A stretch of 64,000 nucleotides of DNA from Saprospiraceae bacterium (GCA_013001595.1 JABDMH010000046.1:1-64000), one strand, 5' to 3'; shown: positions 1-10,382, counted from the stretch's first letter. Made by a program: numbers and translations. Notes: generated by a model from the sequence alone, not told the origin.

Positions 1-1461
1 GCGCAACTGCGTCCTTTCGCTTGCATCATTAATTAGTGGCGAGACGGTTGTTAAGTGGCGTACTGGCACTCCATGTGCTATTGCTGGCAAAGTGGCAAAA
101 GCAGCTTTACGAACTTCAGGGTTGTCAGCAGTTAGGTTCTCTTTGATTTGATCCCAGAAGCTGGCCAGTCCACGCTCACCTATGAGTTTAAACAAATTGA
201 CCTTGGCCGCACCTCCACTTTGGCCCAGTGTTTCCTCCAGAAAATTAAGGTTGCTGCTGTCAATCCACTGCGAAGCTTCATGTCTAGCAGCCATCATCAA
301 TGAAGGCTTACTACTATCGAGCAAGATCTTTCGCAATGTTGGCAAACCGGCCTTTCCAGCCAACGTCGAATAAGTGCTCAAAGCAACCCTTGCCAGGGAC
401 GGGTCAGTGGATCCGATTAGGTCTTGCGCTAGAGGAATCGCGGCGGTATATTGATGTTTGTGCGCGGCACGCAATAAATTCATTTGCGCACTGGCATCCA
501 GTCTATCGAAGAGTTTAAACAGTTCTGGCAGGTACTTAGCAGGAGCATTTACCATGGCTGATGTTAGGACAGACTGCATCTGGGGATCTCCTTTCTTGCA
601 TGTCTTAAGAAGTTCATCAAGCTGGTCTTCTGAACCATGTTCAACGATCAATTGGTAGGCAGCGGTCTGATTAGCACTACTGGGGTTTGCACTAAGTACC
701 TGATGTACCGTTTCTATCGCTGATGACGTATTTCCACTTGCCGCTTGTGCCTGGGCGAGGATCATGAGCAGATTGTTCCCTTCTGCAGGATCTTCTGACC
801 CATAGTCCACGATTAGAGGTTTAGCTTTCTCACTGCCAGATCTAGCCATTCCCAACAGCGCTTCGGCAGCATATAGAGCATTCTTATCATTAGCCAGGTC
901 AAGGAGTACCTGCTCAACTTCTGGACCTTGGTATTGTGATAAAGTCTTTGCCAACAACTGTTTACAATATCCATTTACTTGATCAACCGCATCAAGGAGG
1001 GTGCCGAGTGATTTTGGCGATTGAATCGCACCAATGGCTTGCAATGCTGGTTCACACAATGTTCGAATTTTGCTGGAAAGGACATCCAAACTGGCATCTG
1101 AAGCGATAAATTGTAATTGTTCTATCAGAAATACTTGAGCTTCTAAAGCTATGTCTTCACCCAAGGCCTGAATCAAGCCGGCTTCCACTTGTGGTCGATA
1201 TTTTTCAGGTCCTTTGGCCAATGCACTCAACGCATATAGGACGTCCGCATCTCTACCGGCACCATTTGGTCTGATTTTCTTGGCCAACGACACGATGGCT
1301 GATGGACCAAGCTCCACGATTTCTCCAGCAAGTCTTTCGAGATCTTGAGTATTATTTGCCGGAAAGGAGGCGAGGAGACTATCCACATCATTTTGAGCCG
1401 ATAAAGTTGTAGCACAACAAAGTATAATCGTTGCCAAACATGAAAAAATCCTTATATACAT
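1..1461 (-). CDS. HEAT-repeat-like secreted protein, C-terminus beyond the left edge (partial)
   Basis: Hand translation from ATG at 1461 gives MYIRIFSCLATIILCCATTLSAQNDVDSLLASFPANNTQDLERLAGEIVELGPSAIVSLAKKIRP...; segments checked across the region, including the last 20 codons to base 1, have no stop. Signal peptide and alpha-helical repeat-like text. Not in the ORF track because it has no in-window stop. Confidence 0.75.
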   Translation of the reverse strand, partial: MYIRIFSCLATIILCCATTLSAQNDVDSLLASFPANNTQDLERLAGEIVELGPSAIVSLAKKIRPNGAGRDADVLYALSALAKGPEKYRPQVEAGLIQALGEDIALEAQVFLIEQLQFIASDASLDVLSSKIRTLCEPALQAIGAIQSPKSLGTLLDAVDQVNGYCKQLLAKTLSQYQGPEVEQVLLDLANDKNALYAAEALLGMARSGSEKAKPLIVDYGSEDPAEGNNLLMILAQAQAASGNTSSAIETVHQVLSANPSSANQTAAYQLIVEHGSEDQLDELLKTCKKGDPQMQSVLTSAMVNAPAKYLPELFKLFDRLDASAQMNLLRAAHKHQYTAAIPLAQDLIGSTDPSLARVALSTYSTLAGKAGLPTLRKILLDSSKPSLMMAARHEASQWIDSSNLNFLEETLGQSGGAAKVNLFKLIGERGLASFWDQIKENLTADNPEVRKAAFATLPAIAHGVPVRHLTTVSPLINDASERTQLR

Positions 1462-1496
1462 GTGATCTCTATTTTCTATACTCTTTTGGTAATAAT

Positions 1497-2756
1497 CTAA
1501 ATTGACCATTCTCCACGCATGGGTTGATGAATCATTCTATTGGCTGCCAGGTCTGTAAACTGCTGGCTTTCAGGGTCAAACTCTAAACTACGACCTAATC
1601 TAAGTGCAATTACTCCTAAGTTGATAAGGGTACAGGATCTGTGTCCATTCATCTCATTTAGGGCAAATTTTTGCCGAGTTTTCACAGCTTCACGGAAAGA
1701 GGTCAACTGTGGGGCTGGATCCGGCAACGCAGCAATTAGTCCCTGAAGATTGGGTATGTCGCTGCCCATACCTTTATACAGTTTTCCCATCGGACCTTCA
1801 ATGAAGGCAGCATCCTTATCGCGATTGGCACCATCTAACACGATTTTACACCCATCTTGATAGGTATACTCTATCCTTCTCCATGAACCTGCGGCATCAG
1901 GGTGCTGCTGTGGAGTATCTACAGCTATATGTGTCGGACTGGTATCATCCTTTTCAAGCAGATATTGAGCTGGATCCATATAGTGTTGACCCATATCACC
2001 TAACCCTCCACCGTCATAATCCCAATAACCCCGAAACTTCGCATGAACTCGATCTTCATTATAGGGCTTAAAAGGTGCAGGACCTAGCCACATATTATAG
2101 TCTAAGCTTTCAGGCACTACTTGGGCATCTAGATCTGTTCGGCCACTCCAATAAAATTTCCAATCGAAGCCGGTCGTGGCACTCAAAGTGATCTTTAAAG
2201 GCCATCCAAAGACGCGGTTCTGTACTAATTTCTTAATGGGTTTTACGGGAACCCCCATGCCATAGAAATTACTATCAAACCTAAACCAAGTATTCAATCT
2301 AAACATGCAGTCATATTGCGCTACAGCTTTTTGTACTGCCATTCCCTCTCCAACCGTTCGGGTCATTGGTTTCTCACACCAGATGTCCTTACCAGATTTC
2401 GCAGCAGCAATGGCCATTAAAGCATGCCAGTGGGGAGGGGTTGCAATGTGAACGACATCAATGTCTTTCCTTTCTAGAAGTTCGCGATAATCAGCATAAG
2501 TATCGACCTTGCGATCAAGCATGGATTGAGCTTTGGCTAAATGTTTTGTATCAACATCACATATAGCTAGCAGCTCTCCCTCGTAGCCTATGTGTCCGCG
2601 GCCCATGCCACCCACACCTATGATTGCCTTGGTAAGTTTATCACTGGGTGCAATATGCTTAGTTCCACCAAGTACATAGCTCGGAACTATGCTGAAGGCA
2701 CTAGCCGCAACACCCAAGTTTTTGAGAAATTTTCTTCGATTATTGATCACAGACAT
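1497..2756 (-). CDS. Gfo/Idh/MocA family oxidoreductase with Tat-like leader
   Basis: MSVINNRRKFLKNLGVAASAFSIVPSYVLGG leader; IIGVGGMGRGHIGY nucleotide-binding region; CEKPMTRTVGEG motif. Confidence 0.9.
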   Translation of the reverse strand: MSVINNRRKFLKNLGVAASAFSIVPSYVLGGTKHIAPSDKLTKAIIGVGGMGRGHIGYEGELLAICDVDTKHLAKAQSMLDRKVDTYADYRELLERKDIDVVHIATPPHWHALMAIAAAKSGKDIWCEKPMTRTVGEGMAVQKAVAQYDCMFRLNTWFRFDSNFYGMGVPVKPIKKLVQNRVFGWPLKITLSATTGFDWKFYWSGRTDLDAQVVPESLDYNMWLGPAPFKPYNEDRVHAKFRGYWDYDGGGLGDMGQHYMDPAQYLLEKDDTSPTHIAVDTPQQHPDAAGSWRRIEYTYQDGCKIVLDGANRDKDAAFIEGPMGKLYKGMGSDIPNLQGLIAALPDPAPQLTSFREAVKTRQKFALNEMNGHRSCTLINLGVIALRLGRSLEFDPESQQFTDLAANRMIHQPMRGEWSI

Positions 2757-2850
2757 GGATACAAATTTAGGAGTCCAAATATAAGGCTTTACAATGGTCT
2801 ATAGATCAACCCTATTCTAAGTGTTGACCGCTATTAAAACTCAAGTCCAT

Positions 2851-2868
2851 TGTCTGGTATACTAGACA
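2851..2868. promoter_or_regulatory. 18-bp near-perfect palindrome, possible operator
   Basis: TGTCTGGTATACTAGACA matches its reverse complement at 16 of 18 positions; lies upstream of the minus-strand oxidoreductase gene. Confidence 0.3.
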
Positions 2869-2963
2869 GGATCAAAAGGTGTCAAGCGTTTACTAACAAA
2901 CAGCTCCTCTATTTTCCTGGCGAACTCACCAACGTGATTTATCCATCAAAAAAATAGCGTATC

Positions 2964-3963
2964 ATGCGCTTTCTCTTCATCTACTTTCTATCTCTTTTTT
3001 GCATGCAGACCACTATCTGTCAGGTGGAATCTGCATTGCGCAATGACTTCTTTGCCATCTACAACAATAGCAGTTTAGACAATGCATATGTCAAGCTATT
3101 TGGCAATGGCAATCGTGGAACATTGCAATTCTTTAATGCTGCCTACAATCTGGTGGGTTGGTTTGACACCAATAATGAAGATAGTGGATACATGGGTGTC
3201 CGATCCAATGCTGGATTCAAGACAGCCACACTCAATAGTATTCAGGGATTTCCAAACAATGCCATCCTCAATATCTATGTAGACAGTGACGAATAAATTT
3301 ATGCCCAGCTCTATGCCGGTACCGCTGGAGCTGGTGGACTACCCACTTTTGGGCCCATTCGCGAAATACATACACAGCCCATCTAGCTGGCAATACAGAC
3401 CATGGCTACATGGGCGTTTACGATAATACCGATGTACTAAAAGCGGGCATCTATGTCGATGCTATGGCCAGGGCAACATCTTTGCAGACGTAAAAGAATT
3501 TTTTCAGTGCCCATCCCTCAGATCCATCGAAGGAATCGTCTATGCATCTCTTGAGGATCCGGAAGCTGGAGCATCCTCAGCGGCACATCAACGCTGAGCC
3601 AAGGCAGTGCCTCGATTGCTTCCCCGCTCACTATCAGGCGATTGCCAACACTAATGCTATGATGTCCAGGTAACGCAACATTCGTCGGATTCCTATGGTT
3701 TGGCCATGGTTACCAAAGGTAATTACCAAGGTAAAGACGGCTTTATCGTGTATGAGTTAAAAGGTAGCATGAGCAATTATTCTTTTGATCAGGAGGTAAA
3801 AACCAGCAGGAAAGGATTTGAAAACTATCAACCAGTTAGGAAAAAGTCTGAAAGCCTACCAGCTTCACAAAAGGGAGCAATCAAACACGCAAATGGGCTC
3901 CCAGTGATGGAGGTAAATGAACGCATCTCAATACCACTTAGCCCGAAGTCTTCCTACTTTTAA
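2964..3963 (+). pseudogene. Decayed secreted surface / tail-fibre-like protein gene
   Basis: Signal-peptide ORF 2964-3296 (repeat-like ...GYMGVRSNAGFKTATL...), then shifted frames reading DHGYMGVYDNTDVLKAGIYVDA, HPSDPSKE-IVYASLEDPEAGA and SDSYGLAMVTKGNYQGKDGFIVYELKGSMSNYSFDQEVKTSRKGFENYQP: one domain series broken by several frameshifts and stops. Confidence 0.7.
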
Positions 3964-3965
3964 CT

Positions 3966-4136
3966 CCATTTCATCCGATTTTGATGGTCATCCATCTTGT
4001 AAAATTTCAAGATATATCTTCACATAGATTCAGGGCTTATTAACTACTTCAGACTAATGCCTACAACCTTAGGTCCGGTTTCATTTGGCTTCAGCGCCTT
4101 TACCACTTGTGTCTCTGTGAATGTAGATCTTTTCAT
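3966..4136 (-). mobile_element. Remnant of an IS3-family OrfA (HTH_Tnp_1-like) transposase
   Basis: Reverse strand from ATG at 4136 reads MKRSTFTETQVVKALKPNETGPKVVGISLK*LISPESMW..., resembling IS3 OrfA N-termini (M-x-K-S-x-F-[TS]-E-x-Q-I-V ... GIS-x-x-T). Interrupted by a stop. Confidence 0.6.
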
Positions 4137-4563
4137 GCTCCCAAATCCATTCGATTTTTATAATTATCGCAAGGGAGCACTTATGGGGAAGCTGAAGATT
4201 TGCTTGGACTAGTGGGAGTACACCCTATGGGATGTCATCCAAATTGGAAAATTAACCTGTCCCAAACTCATAGGGCATGCCTCCATCTGGATTCTGCTGA
4301 TCAACAATTGATGTCAATAAAAGCAGTAAGTATGACGTATCGTCGGAACCGTCAAGAACTTGACGAACAAATATCACCGTCGCCGCTGATCCAAGTCATT
4401 TCTAAATCGCCGCATTAGGACTAAAATTCACATATATTTTAGTAAGGGCGTCAGGAGCTACAAAGTCGTTGACTCATGTGTCTCTTGTAAAACAATTTGG
4501 TGTACATTTTCCAATTTACTTACTACTAGCAAAAACAGTTCACTTTCGAATCCAAACAAGTTC

Positions 4564-6318
4564 ATGAGCATGATAAACTCATATGGTGAAATAGCAAAAG
4601 ACATTAGTCTCTTGAGAAAAAGACCTAACCTAGAAGATTGGGAAGATCAGTATGCAAATTGGTCATGGAACAAAGTGAGGGAAGAACTCCATCGGGACGG
4701 CGGATTTGTTAACCTCGCCTATGAATGCATCGACCGCCATGCAGATGGCGACAATGCTGAGAAAACCGCCATGTTGTGGCAAAGTGCAGGAGGTGACTTA
4801 GAGATCCATAGTTATGCTGATATGAAAGCCCAATCCAACCGCTTTGCAAATGCTCTACGGTCCCTTGATATTACTAAAGGAGAACGGATATTCTTCTTAT
4901 GTGATCGAATTCCTGAACTATACTTTGCCATCTTCGGGACCTTTAAGATCGGTGCTATTGTTGCACCACTATTTTCTGCCTTTGGACCTCAACCTGTCAA
5001 GGAACGTTTCAACAGGGCTTCGGGCTCGGTAATTATCACTACACCCCAACTGCTACCCAAAGTAGATGCAATTCGTCACGAACTCCCTTCTCTCAAGTAT
5101 GTAATTGTGATTGCACACCGGGAAGGGGCCGAGGTTGAAAAGGAGAACCTGGGATATGCTCAATTAGTTAATGGTGCGTCCACCGATTTTGAGATGGAGC
5201 GCACGGGTGAGGAGGACTGGTCTATCATACATTTTACCAGTGGCACCACCGGACTGCCAAAAGGGGCCACCCATGTACACGGTGCAGTGGTTGGACATTA
5301 TGCCACCGGTAAATACGTACTCGACCTTCAAGAGGATGATATCTATTGGTGTACTGCCGATCCCGGTTGGGTAACTGGCACCAGTTATGGCATGTTTGCA
5401 CCTTGGTCTAATGGAGTAACCCAAGTAATCGACGAAGGAGGGTTCTCTGCAAGGCGTTGGTATGAGAATATTGAAAAATTCAAGATTAACATTTGGTACA
5501 CGGCACCAACTGCAATACGCTTACTAATGAAAGCCGGGGTCCAAACAGCCAAAAAATATGACCTCTCATCTTTACGCCACGCGATGTCAGTGGGAGAACC
5601 CCTGAATCCAGAAGCAGTGGTCTGGGGTATCGAGGCTTTCGATCTCCCTTTTCATGACAACTGGTGGCAGTCTGAAACTGGTGCTATTATGATTGCTAAT
5701 TATAGCTCGATGCCGATTCGGCCCGGGTCCATGGGCAGGCCCTTCCCAGGTATCCAAGCCGCCATTATTGACAGCGGCGGAAACGAACTTGTACAACCCA
5801 TGGCGGAAGGTCAACTAGCGATTCGGCCGCCCTGGCCTTCCATGTTTCGCACTTACTGGAATGACCCGGAGCGCTATGATTCCTGCTTTAGACAAGGATG
5901 GTATTTGACTGGTGATAAGGCCAAACGGGATGCAGATGGATATTTTTGGTTTGTAGGCCGTAACGACGATGTGATCAACACCGCAGGCCATTTGGTAAGC
6001 CCATTTGAGGTTGAGAGTGCGCTGATTGAGCATGAAGCAATAGCGGAAGCTGGCGTAATTGGTAAACCAGACGCTATAGCAATGGAGGTGGTCAAGGCAT
6101 TTGTGACACTGCACGAAGGTATTGAGGATACTCCCGAATTACTGCGCTCGTTAAAGCAACATTGCCGACAGCGACTTGGTCCGGGTGTGGCCCCGAGAGA
6201 AATTGATATTGTCGACATCTTACCGAAAACCCGTTCTGGTAAGATCATGCGACGTTTGTTAAAGGCGCGTGAGTTAGGTCTACCTGAGGGTGACACCTCC
6301 ACCTTGGAAGATGACTAA
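4564..6318 (+). CDS. acsA: Acetyl-CoA synthetase-like AMP-forming acyl-CoA ligase
   Basis: IIHFTSGTTGLPKGATHVHGA, WWQSETGAIMI, YLTGDKAKRDADGYFWFVGRNDDVINTAGH, KTRSGKIMRRLLKA. Confidence 0.9.
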   Translation: MSMINSYGEIAKDISLLRKRPNLEDWEDQYANWSWNKVREELHRDGGFVNLAYECIDRHADGDNAEKTAMLWQSAGGDLEIHSYADMKAQSNRFANALRSLDITKGERIFFLCDRIPELYFAIFGTFKIGAIVAPLFSAFGPQPVKERFNRASGSVIITTPQLLPKVDAIRHELPSLKYVIVIAHREGAEVEKENLGYAQLVNGASTDFEMERTGEEDWSIIHFTSGTTGLPKGATHVHGAVVGHYATGKYVLDLQEDDIYWCTADPGWVTGTSYGMFAPWSNGVTQVIDEGGFSARRWYENIEKFKINIWYTAPTAIRLLMKAGVQTAKKYDLSSLRHAMSVGEPLNPEAVVWGIEAFDLPFHDNWWQSETGAIMIANYSSMPIRPGSMGRPFPGIQAAIIDSGGNELVQPMAEGQLAIRPPWPSMFRTYWNDPERYDSCFRQGWYLTGDKAKRDADGYFWFVGRNDDVINTAGHLVSPFEVESALIEHEAIAEAGVIGKPDAIAMEVVKAFVTLHEGIEDTPELLRSLKQHCRQRLGPGVAPREIDIVDILPKTRSGKIMRRLLKARELGLPEGDTSTLEDD

Positions 6319-6357
6319 TCGATATTGTCGCAGATTGATTCATTAAAAATAAATTTC

Positions 6358-7500
6358 ATGACAGAAATTAAAGGCGAAATCCAAATTCATCGCGGTCTAA
6401 ATAATGTGTATTTCGATCGCAGTGAGGCTTGTTTTATTGATGGACGTATTGGAAAACTCCTCTATAGAGGATATTCGATCCATGATCTGGCAAAATACTC
6501 GACTTTTGAAGAGACTTCGTACTTGCTGCTTTTCGGAGATCTCCCCACCAAAGAAGCACTGGTAACCTTTATCAATGATTTAAAGATGGCGCGTACGCTG
6601 CCCCCACCGGTGATCAAAATTATCCGGGGCATCCATCATGCCCATCCCATGGAGGTGTTACGCACTGCTGTATCGGCACTTGCTGCATTCGACCCCGATG
6701 TCGCAGATAATACCCGGGAAGCAACCCAGAGAAAAAGTATCCGGCTGATTGCGCAAGTGCCTTCTATTATTGCTGCCCATCACCGAATCCGCAACGACCT
6801 GGATCCAGTAGCGCCAGATACATCTCTAAACCACGCTGCAAACTTCCTCTTAATGCTTCATGGCGAATCCCCTAGCGCGGATGCCGCTTCTCTGGTAGAC
6901 ACGGACTTCATACTTCACGCAGAACATGGCTCTAACGCCTCGTCCTTTACGGCTAGGGTTGTAGCTGGCACACAAGCAAATCTACATGCAGCACTCACTG
7001 CGGCAATCGGCGCTTTGTCTGGATCTTCCCACGGCGGTGCAGCAGAAAATGTTATGCGAATGGCACAAGAAATCGGTGAACCCGAACGTGCTGAAGAGTA
7101 CGTAAAAATGTTACGCAGCCAACGAAAGGCAATCATGGGTTTTGGTCACCGCGTTTACCGGACTGAGGATCCACGTGCTCGCCATATTCGAGCCGGTGTC
7201 AAAAGATTATCCGAGCAAATGGGACAACCACATTGGTATAATGTACTCGAAGCTGTGTCGGAAGCAATGAAGCCGTATGCCCGCCATGGAATCAACGTCA
7301 ACGTCGATTTCTATGCCGGTGTCATCTACTATCTGCTAGGGATTCCAGAAGATGTTTTTGTACCCATCTTCGCTATAGGACGAATTCCCGGTTGGGCGGC
7401 ACAGGTACTAGAACAGTATGAAAATAATATTCTGATACGCCCTCGTACCCAGTACAGTGGCAAGAAGGATCTGACTTACGTGCCAATTGATCAAAGATAA
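6358..7500 (+). CDS. Citrate synthase / 2-methylcitrate synthase family
   Basis: RGLNNVYFDRSEACFIDGRIGKLLYRGYSIHDLA; GSSHGGAAENV; GFGHRVYRTEDPRARHI. ATG at 6358 preferred over the TTG at 6325 in the track. Confidence 0.92.
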   Translation: MTEIKGEIQIHRGLNNVYFDRSEACFIDGRIGKLLYRGYSIHDLAKYSTFEETSYLLLFGDLPTKEALVTFINDLKMARTLPPPVIKIIRGIHHAHPMEVLRTAVSALAAFDPDVADNTREATQRKSIRLIAQVPSIIAAHHRIRNDLDPVAPDTSLNHAANFLLMLHGESPSADAASLVDTDFILHAEHGSNASSFTARVVAGTQANLHAALTAAIGALSGSSHGGAAENVMRMAQEIGEPERAEEYVKMLRSQRKAIMGFGHRVYRTEDPRARHIRAGVKRLSEQMGQPHWYNVLEAVSEAMKPYARHGINVNVDFYAGVIYYLLGIPEDVFVPIFAIGRIPGWAAQVLEQYENNILIRPRTQYSGKKDLTYVPIDQR

Positions 7501-7548
7501 TTTGAGTTATACTGCAGATCATAAAAAGATCCCTCTAAATTAAGACTT

Positions 7549-7740
7549 GGTTTACCTGTATTCCTTGATTTGTTCGGCTGTGATAGGCCGATAGACATTT
7601 CCATAGAACCGACCCAATAGTTGTAAAGAATCTACATAGGTTCGAACAGCAGGCTGATTATCTGGCTATTGATCTCTGTGGTTTAGGTCGAACTAGATGC
7701 CATCAGTGCTTTCTATCTTGAACCAGACTCATTTCTGTCA
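7549..7740 (-). pseudogene. C-terminal remnant of an unidentified protein gene
   Basis: Reverse strand reads HRDQ*PDNQPAVRTYVDSLQLLGRFYGNVYRPITAEQIKEYR* followed by stop; upstream protein-like segments are in other frames with stops. Confidence 0.45.
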
Positions 7741-7977
7741 GTGTGGTAAAGCCAGAAGGGAATGGCACAACATGTGGTGACCGTAAACGTAATTCAGCAT
7801 AGAGAGTCCATAAATCACCTGAGAGACCTGAATCCAATCTTCATGAAAGTAAACTCTCCGGGCAACAAATCATAGGGGCATGGTATCTCTATCATATCAA
7901 CGAATGACTCAATCTTGCTTATATTAATGCTGCAAGAACAAGGCAGTAGATAATTACAGTTCTTGCTATAGATTACA

Positions 7978-10317
7978 ATGGTCAAGATAAAAGAGTCTCA
8001 ATTGATACCGCACCTATCTTCATTCCTCTGTATTCTTGTGCTTCTGGTGGCGCAATCCATTTATGCTCAAATAGACACTGAGTTTTGGTTTGCTGCCCCC
8101 AGTGTCACAGAAGATCACGGGGACCGACCCATCGTCTTGCGTTTTACCTCCTTTGATGAGGCAGCTCACGTCACCATCAGCCAACCGGCCAATCCATCAT
8201 GGCGACCAATCGAATTTGACATCGGAGCCAATGCCAGTCGAAGTATTGATTTGACGTTCCGCATCAATATGCTGGAAAATTTTCCTGCATTCCGAGTATT
8301 ACGTCACGGGTTGCATATACAATCCGATCAGCCGATCACCGCTTACTATGAAGTCAATCATGAGTTCAATCCAGATATATTTTCCTTAAAAGGCAACAAC
8401 GCCTTGGGTACCGACTTCTTAATTCCAGCTCAGAATTATTGGGGAAACTTTGAATATTACGACCCGCAACCCTTTTCTTCCTTTGACCTGGTAGCTACTC
8501 AAGATGGCACCGAAGTGACCATCATCACAACAGTTGATGTTCCAGGGCATTCCGCTGGAAATACTTGGACGGTAAGACTAGACCGTGGGGAGTCCTACTC
8601 AGTGACCGCCGCAGGTTTTGGTGCCGCTGATCAATTAACCGGATCTAGGGTGACTGCCAATCACCCGATCGCGATCACGCTCAAAGATGACAGCAACCAT
8701 TACGATCCGTGTCACGATCTCGGTGGCGACCAACTGGTACCGATCCGTGTATTGGGAACAGAATATATCGTCGTGAAAGGATTTTTACAAGGTGGAGATC
8801 GTGTATTCGTGATGGCTACGAAAGATGCTACCCAGCTTCAAATTGGTGATCAAGAGAATGCAGCGACCCTGAACACTGGCGAAATGCATGGTTTTCTGCT
8901 CAACGATGCTTCGACCTATATTCGCGCTAGTGCCCCTGTTTATGTGGTGCACGCCACCGGATTTGGCTGCGAGATTGGCCTCGCCATTCTTCCCAAAATT
9001 ACATGTACTGGTTCTCAGACGGTTAGTTTTACCAGGTCTACAGATGAAAACTTTGGCATAATCCTCATTACCGAAGTAGATTTTCAGAATGACTTCACCT
9101 TCAATAACCTGCAAGCTGCGGCAGAGATCGATCAATTTAGTCCAGTGCCAGGTACAAACGGCAGATATGTGGCCACACAAGTGAACTTGACAGACCGAGA
9201 TCAGACCAATTATAGCATTTCCAATCGCAGTGGCAGCTTTCACCTGGGCATCATCAATGGTGGCGATTTTAGTGGTACTCGCTATGCCTATTTCTCAGAT
9301 TTTAGGTCACTCAACCTTTTGGCAGATGCTTCCAGAATTTGCCTGGGTGGTGAAGTGCGTCTGGCTGTGAGTGGTAGTGACAACTATGAATGGTTTGGTC
9401 ATCGAGATGTACTAGGTAGCCTTGAAGATACTGTGTCCACAGCACCTGATGAGACTACGACTTATGGCGTAATTGGCTTTGACAATAACAATGGTTGCAG
9501 AGACACCGCATATTTGGATGTGGAAGTATACAAGTGGCCACAGCCCGACGTTGAAATCTCTCCAGCCTGCATAGGAACCCGTACATCCATACAATACCAC
9601 AGTGATGAAAGTCTGGAATCACTACAATGGATCTTTGGGCAGGACACATTCCTAACCGATGCTGCAGACTCCCTGATGCTGTCATGGCAAGAGCCAGGAA
9701 GAAAGGAGGTCATTCTCCAGGCCACTAATCCAGCTGGTTGCCTGGTGGACACCGTTTTAAGCATCGAAGTTGGAGGAGTACAACTACAACAGGATTCCGT
9801 GATCAGTATTAAAGCTGGAGAAGTGGGCAGTCTGGATGCAGTGGTACTATCCGGCAATCTTGATCAGGCGCAATTTCGCTGGGAACCAACCGAAGGCCTT
9901 TCATGTAGTGATTGTTTTGATCCGGAGTTCTCTCCTAATGAAGAAACAGTTTATACCTTGTACATAGATGATGTACTAGGATGTACTTCTGCGTACCGCA
10001 CCCACGTATTTGTTGACGCCGCCATCTTTGTGCCTAATGCCTTTAGTCCCGATGGAGACAACCTCAACGACTACTTCGAAATCTTCGCACCTGATGTAGA
10101 CATAGATCAAGTGCAGATTTTTAATCGCTGGGGGCAGATGTACTATCGCTGGAATCGTGGCACAAGCTCAGCTGCCCAACATCAATTCTGGAATGGTGAT
10201 GTTGATGGATCCTCCCACCAGGCTGCAACTGGTGTCTATGTGTATGTGATTTCCGGCTTTCACCAAAGGAGTGGCAATACCGTCCACCGCAGTGGCACCG
10301 TCACTCTGATGAGATAA
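7978..10317 (+). CDS. Secreted IgGFc-binding-domain protein with PKD-like domains and T9SS type-B (gliding motility-associated) C-terminal domain
   Basis: N-terminal IDTEFWFAAPSVTEDHGDRPIVLRF...; C-terminal VFVPNAFSPDGDNLNDYFEIFAPDVDIDQVQIFNRWGQMYYRW...GVYVYVISG. Confidence 0.88.
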   Translation: MVKIKESQLIPHLSSFLCILVLLVAQSIYAQIDTEFWFAAPSVTEDHGDRPIVLRFTSFDEAAHVTISQPANPSWRPIEFDIGANASRSIDLTFRINMLENFPAFRVLRHGLHIQSDQPITAYYEVNHEFNPDIFSLKGNNALGTDFLIPAQNYWGNFEYYDPQPFSSFDLVATQDGTEVTIITTVDVPGHSAGNTWTVRLDRGESYSVTAAGFGAADQLTGSRVTANHPIAITLKDDSNHYDPCHDLGGDQLVPIRVLGTEYIVVKGFLQGGDRVFVMATKDATQLQIGDQENAATLNTGEMHGFLLNDASTYIRASAPVYVVHATGFGCEIGLAILPKITCTGSQTVSFTRSTDENFGIILITEVDFQNDFTFNNLQAAAEIDQFSPVPGTNGRYVATQVNLTDRDQTNYSISNRSGSFHLGIINGGDFSGTRYAYFSDFRSLNLLADASRICLGGEVRLAVSGSDNYEWFGHRDVLGSLEDTVSTAPDETTTYGVIGFDNNNGCRDTAYLDVEVYKWPQPDVEISPACIGTRTSIQYHSDESLESLQWIFGQDTFLTDAADSLMLSWQEPGRKEVILQATNPAGCLVDTVLSIEVGGVQLQQDSVISIKAGEVGSLDAVVLSGNLDQAQFRWEPTEGLSCSDCFDPEFSPNEETVYTLYIDDVLGCTSAYRTHVFVDAAIFVPNAFSPDGDNLNDYFEIFAPDVDIDQVQIFNRWGQMYYRWNRGTSSAAQHQFWNGDVDGSSHQAATGVYVYVISGFHQRSGNTVHRSGTVTLMR

Positions 10318-10382
10318 ATCCTTCGTTCATCTCGCTTACAAGGATTACTCCTAGGAGGTTTCAAGAGCTGTAACATTTCCAG

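Noticed and set aside
4200-4418. 72-aa plus-strand ORF
   Set aside because: No leader, domain or context; lies in a decayed, IS-scarred gap.
5874-6302. 142-aa antisense ORF inside the acyl-CoA synthetase gene
   Set aside because: Fully antisense to a clear conserved CDS; low-complexity serine-rich shadow translation.
4564-7500. acsA plus citrate synthase pair as a novel pathway
   Set aside because: Adjacent acyl-CoA synthetase and (methyl)citrate synthase are an ordinary acetate/propionate metabolism arrangement.
8785-9243. 152-aa antisense ORF inside the IgGFc-binding gene
   Set aside because: Antisense shadow of a well-supported CDS with no recognisable features.
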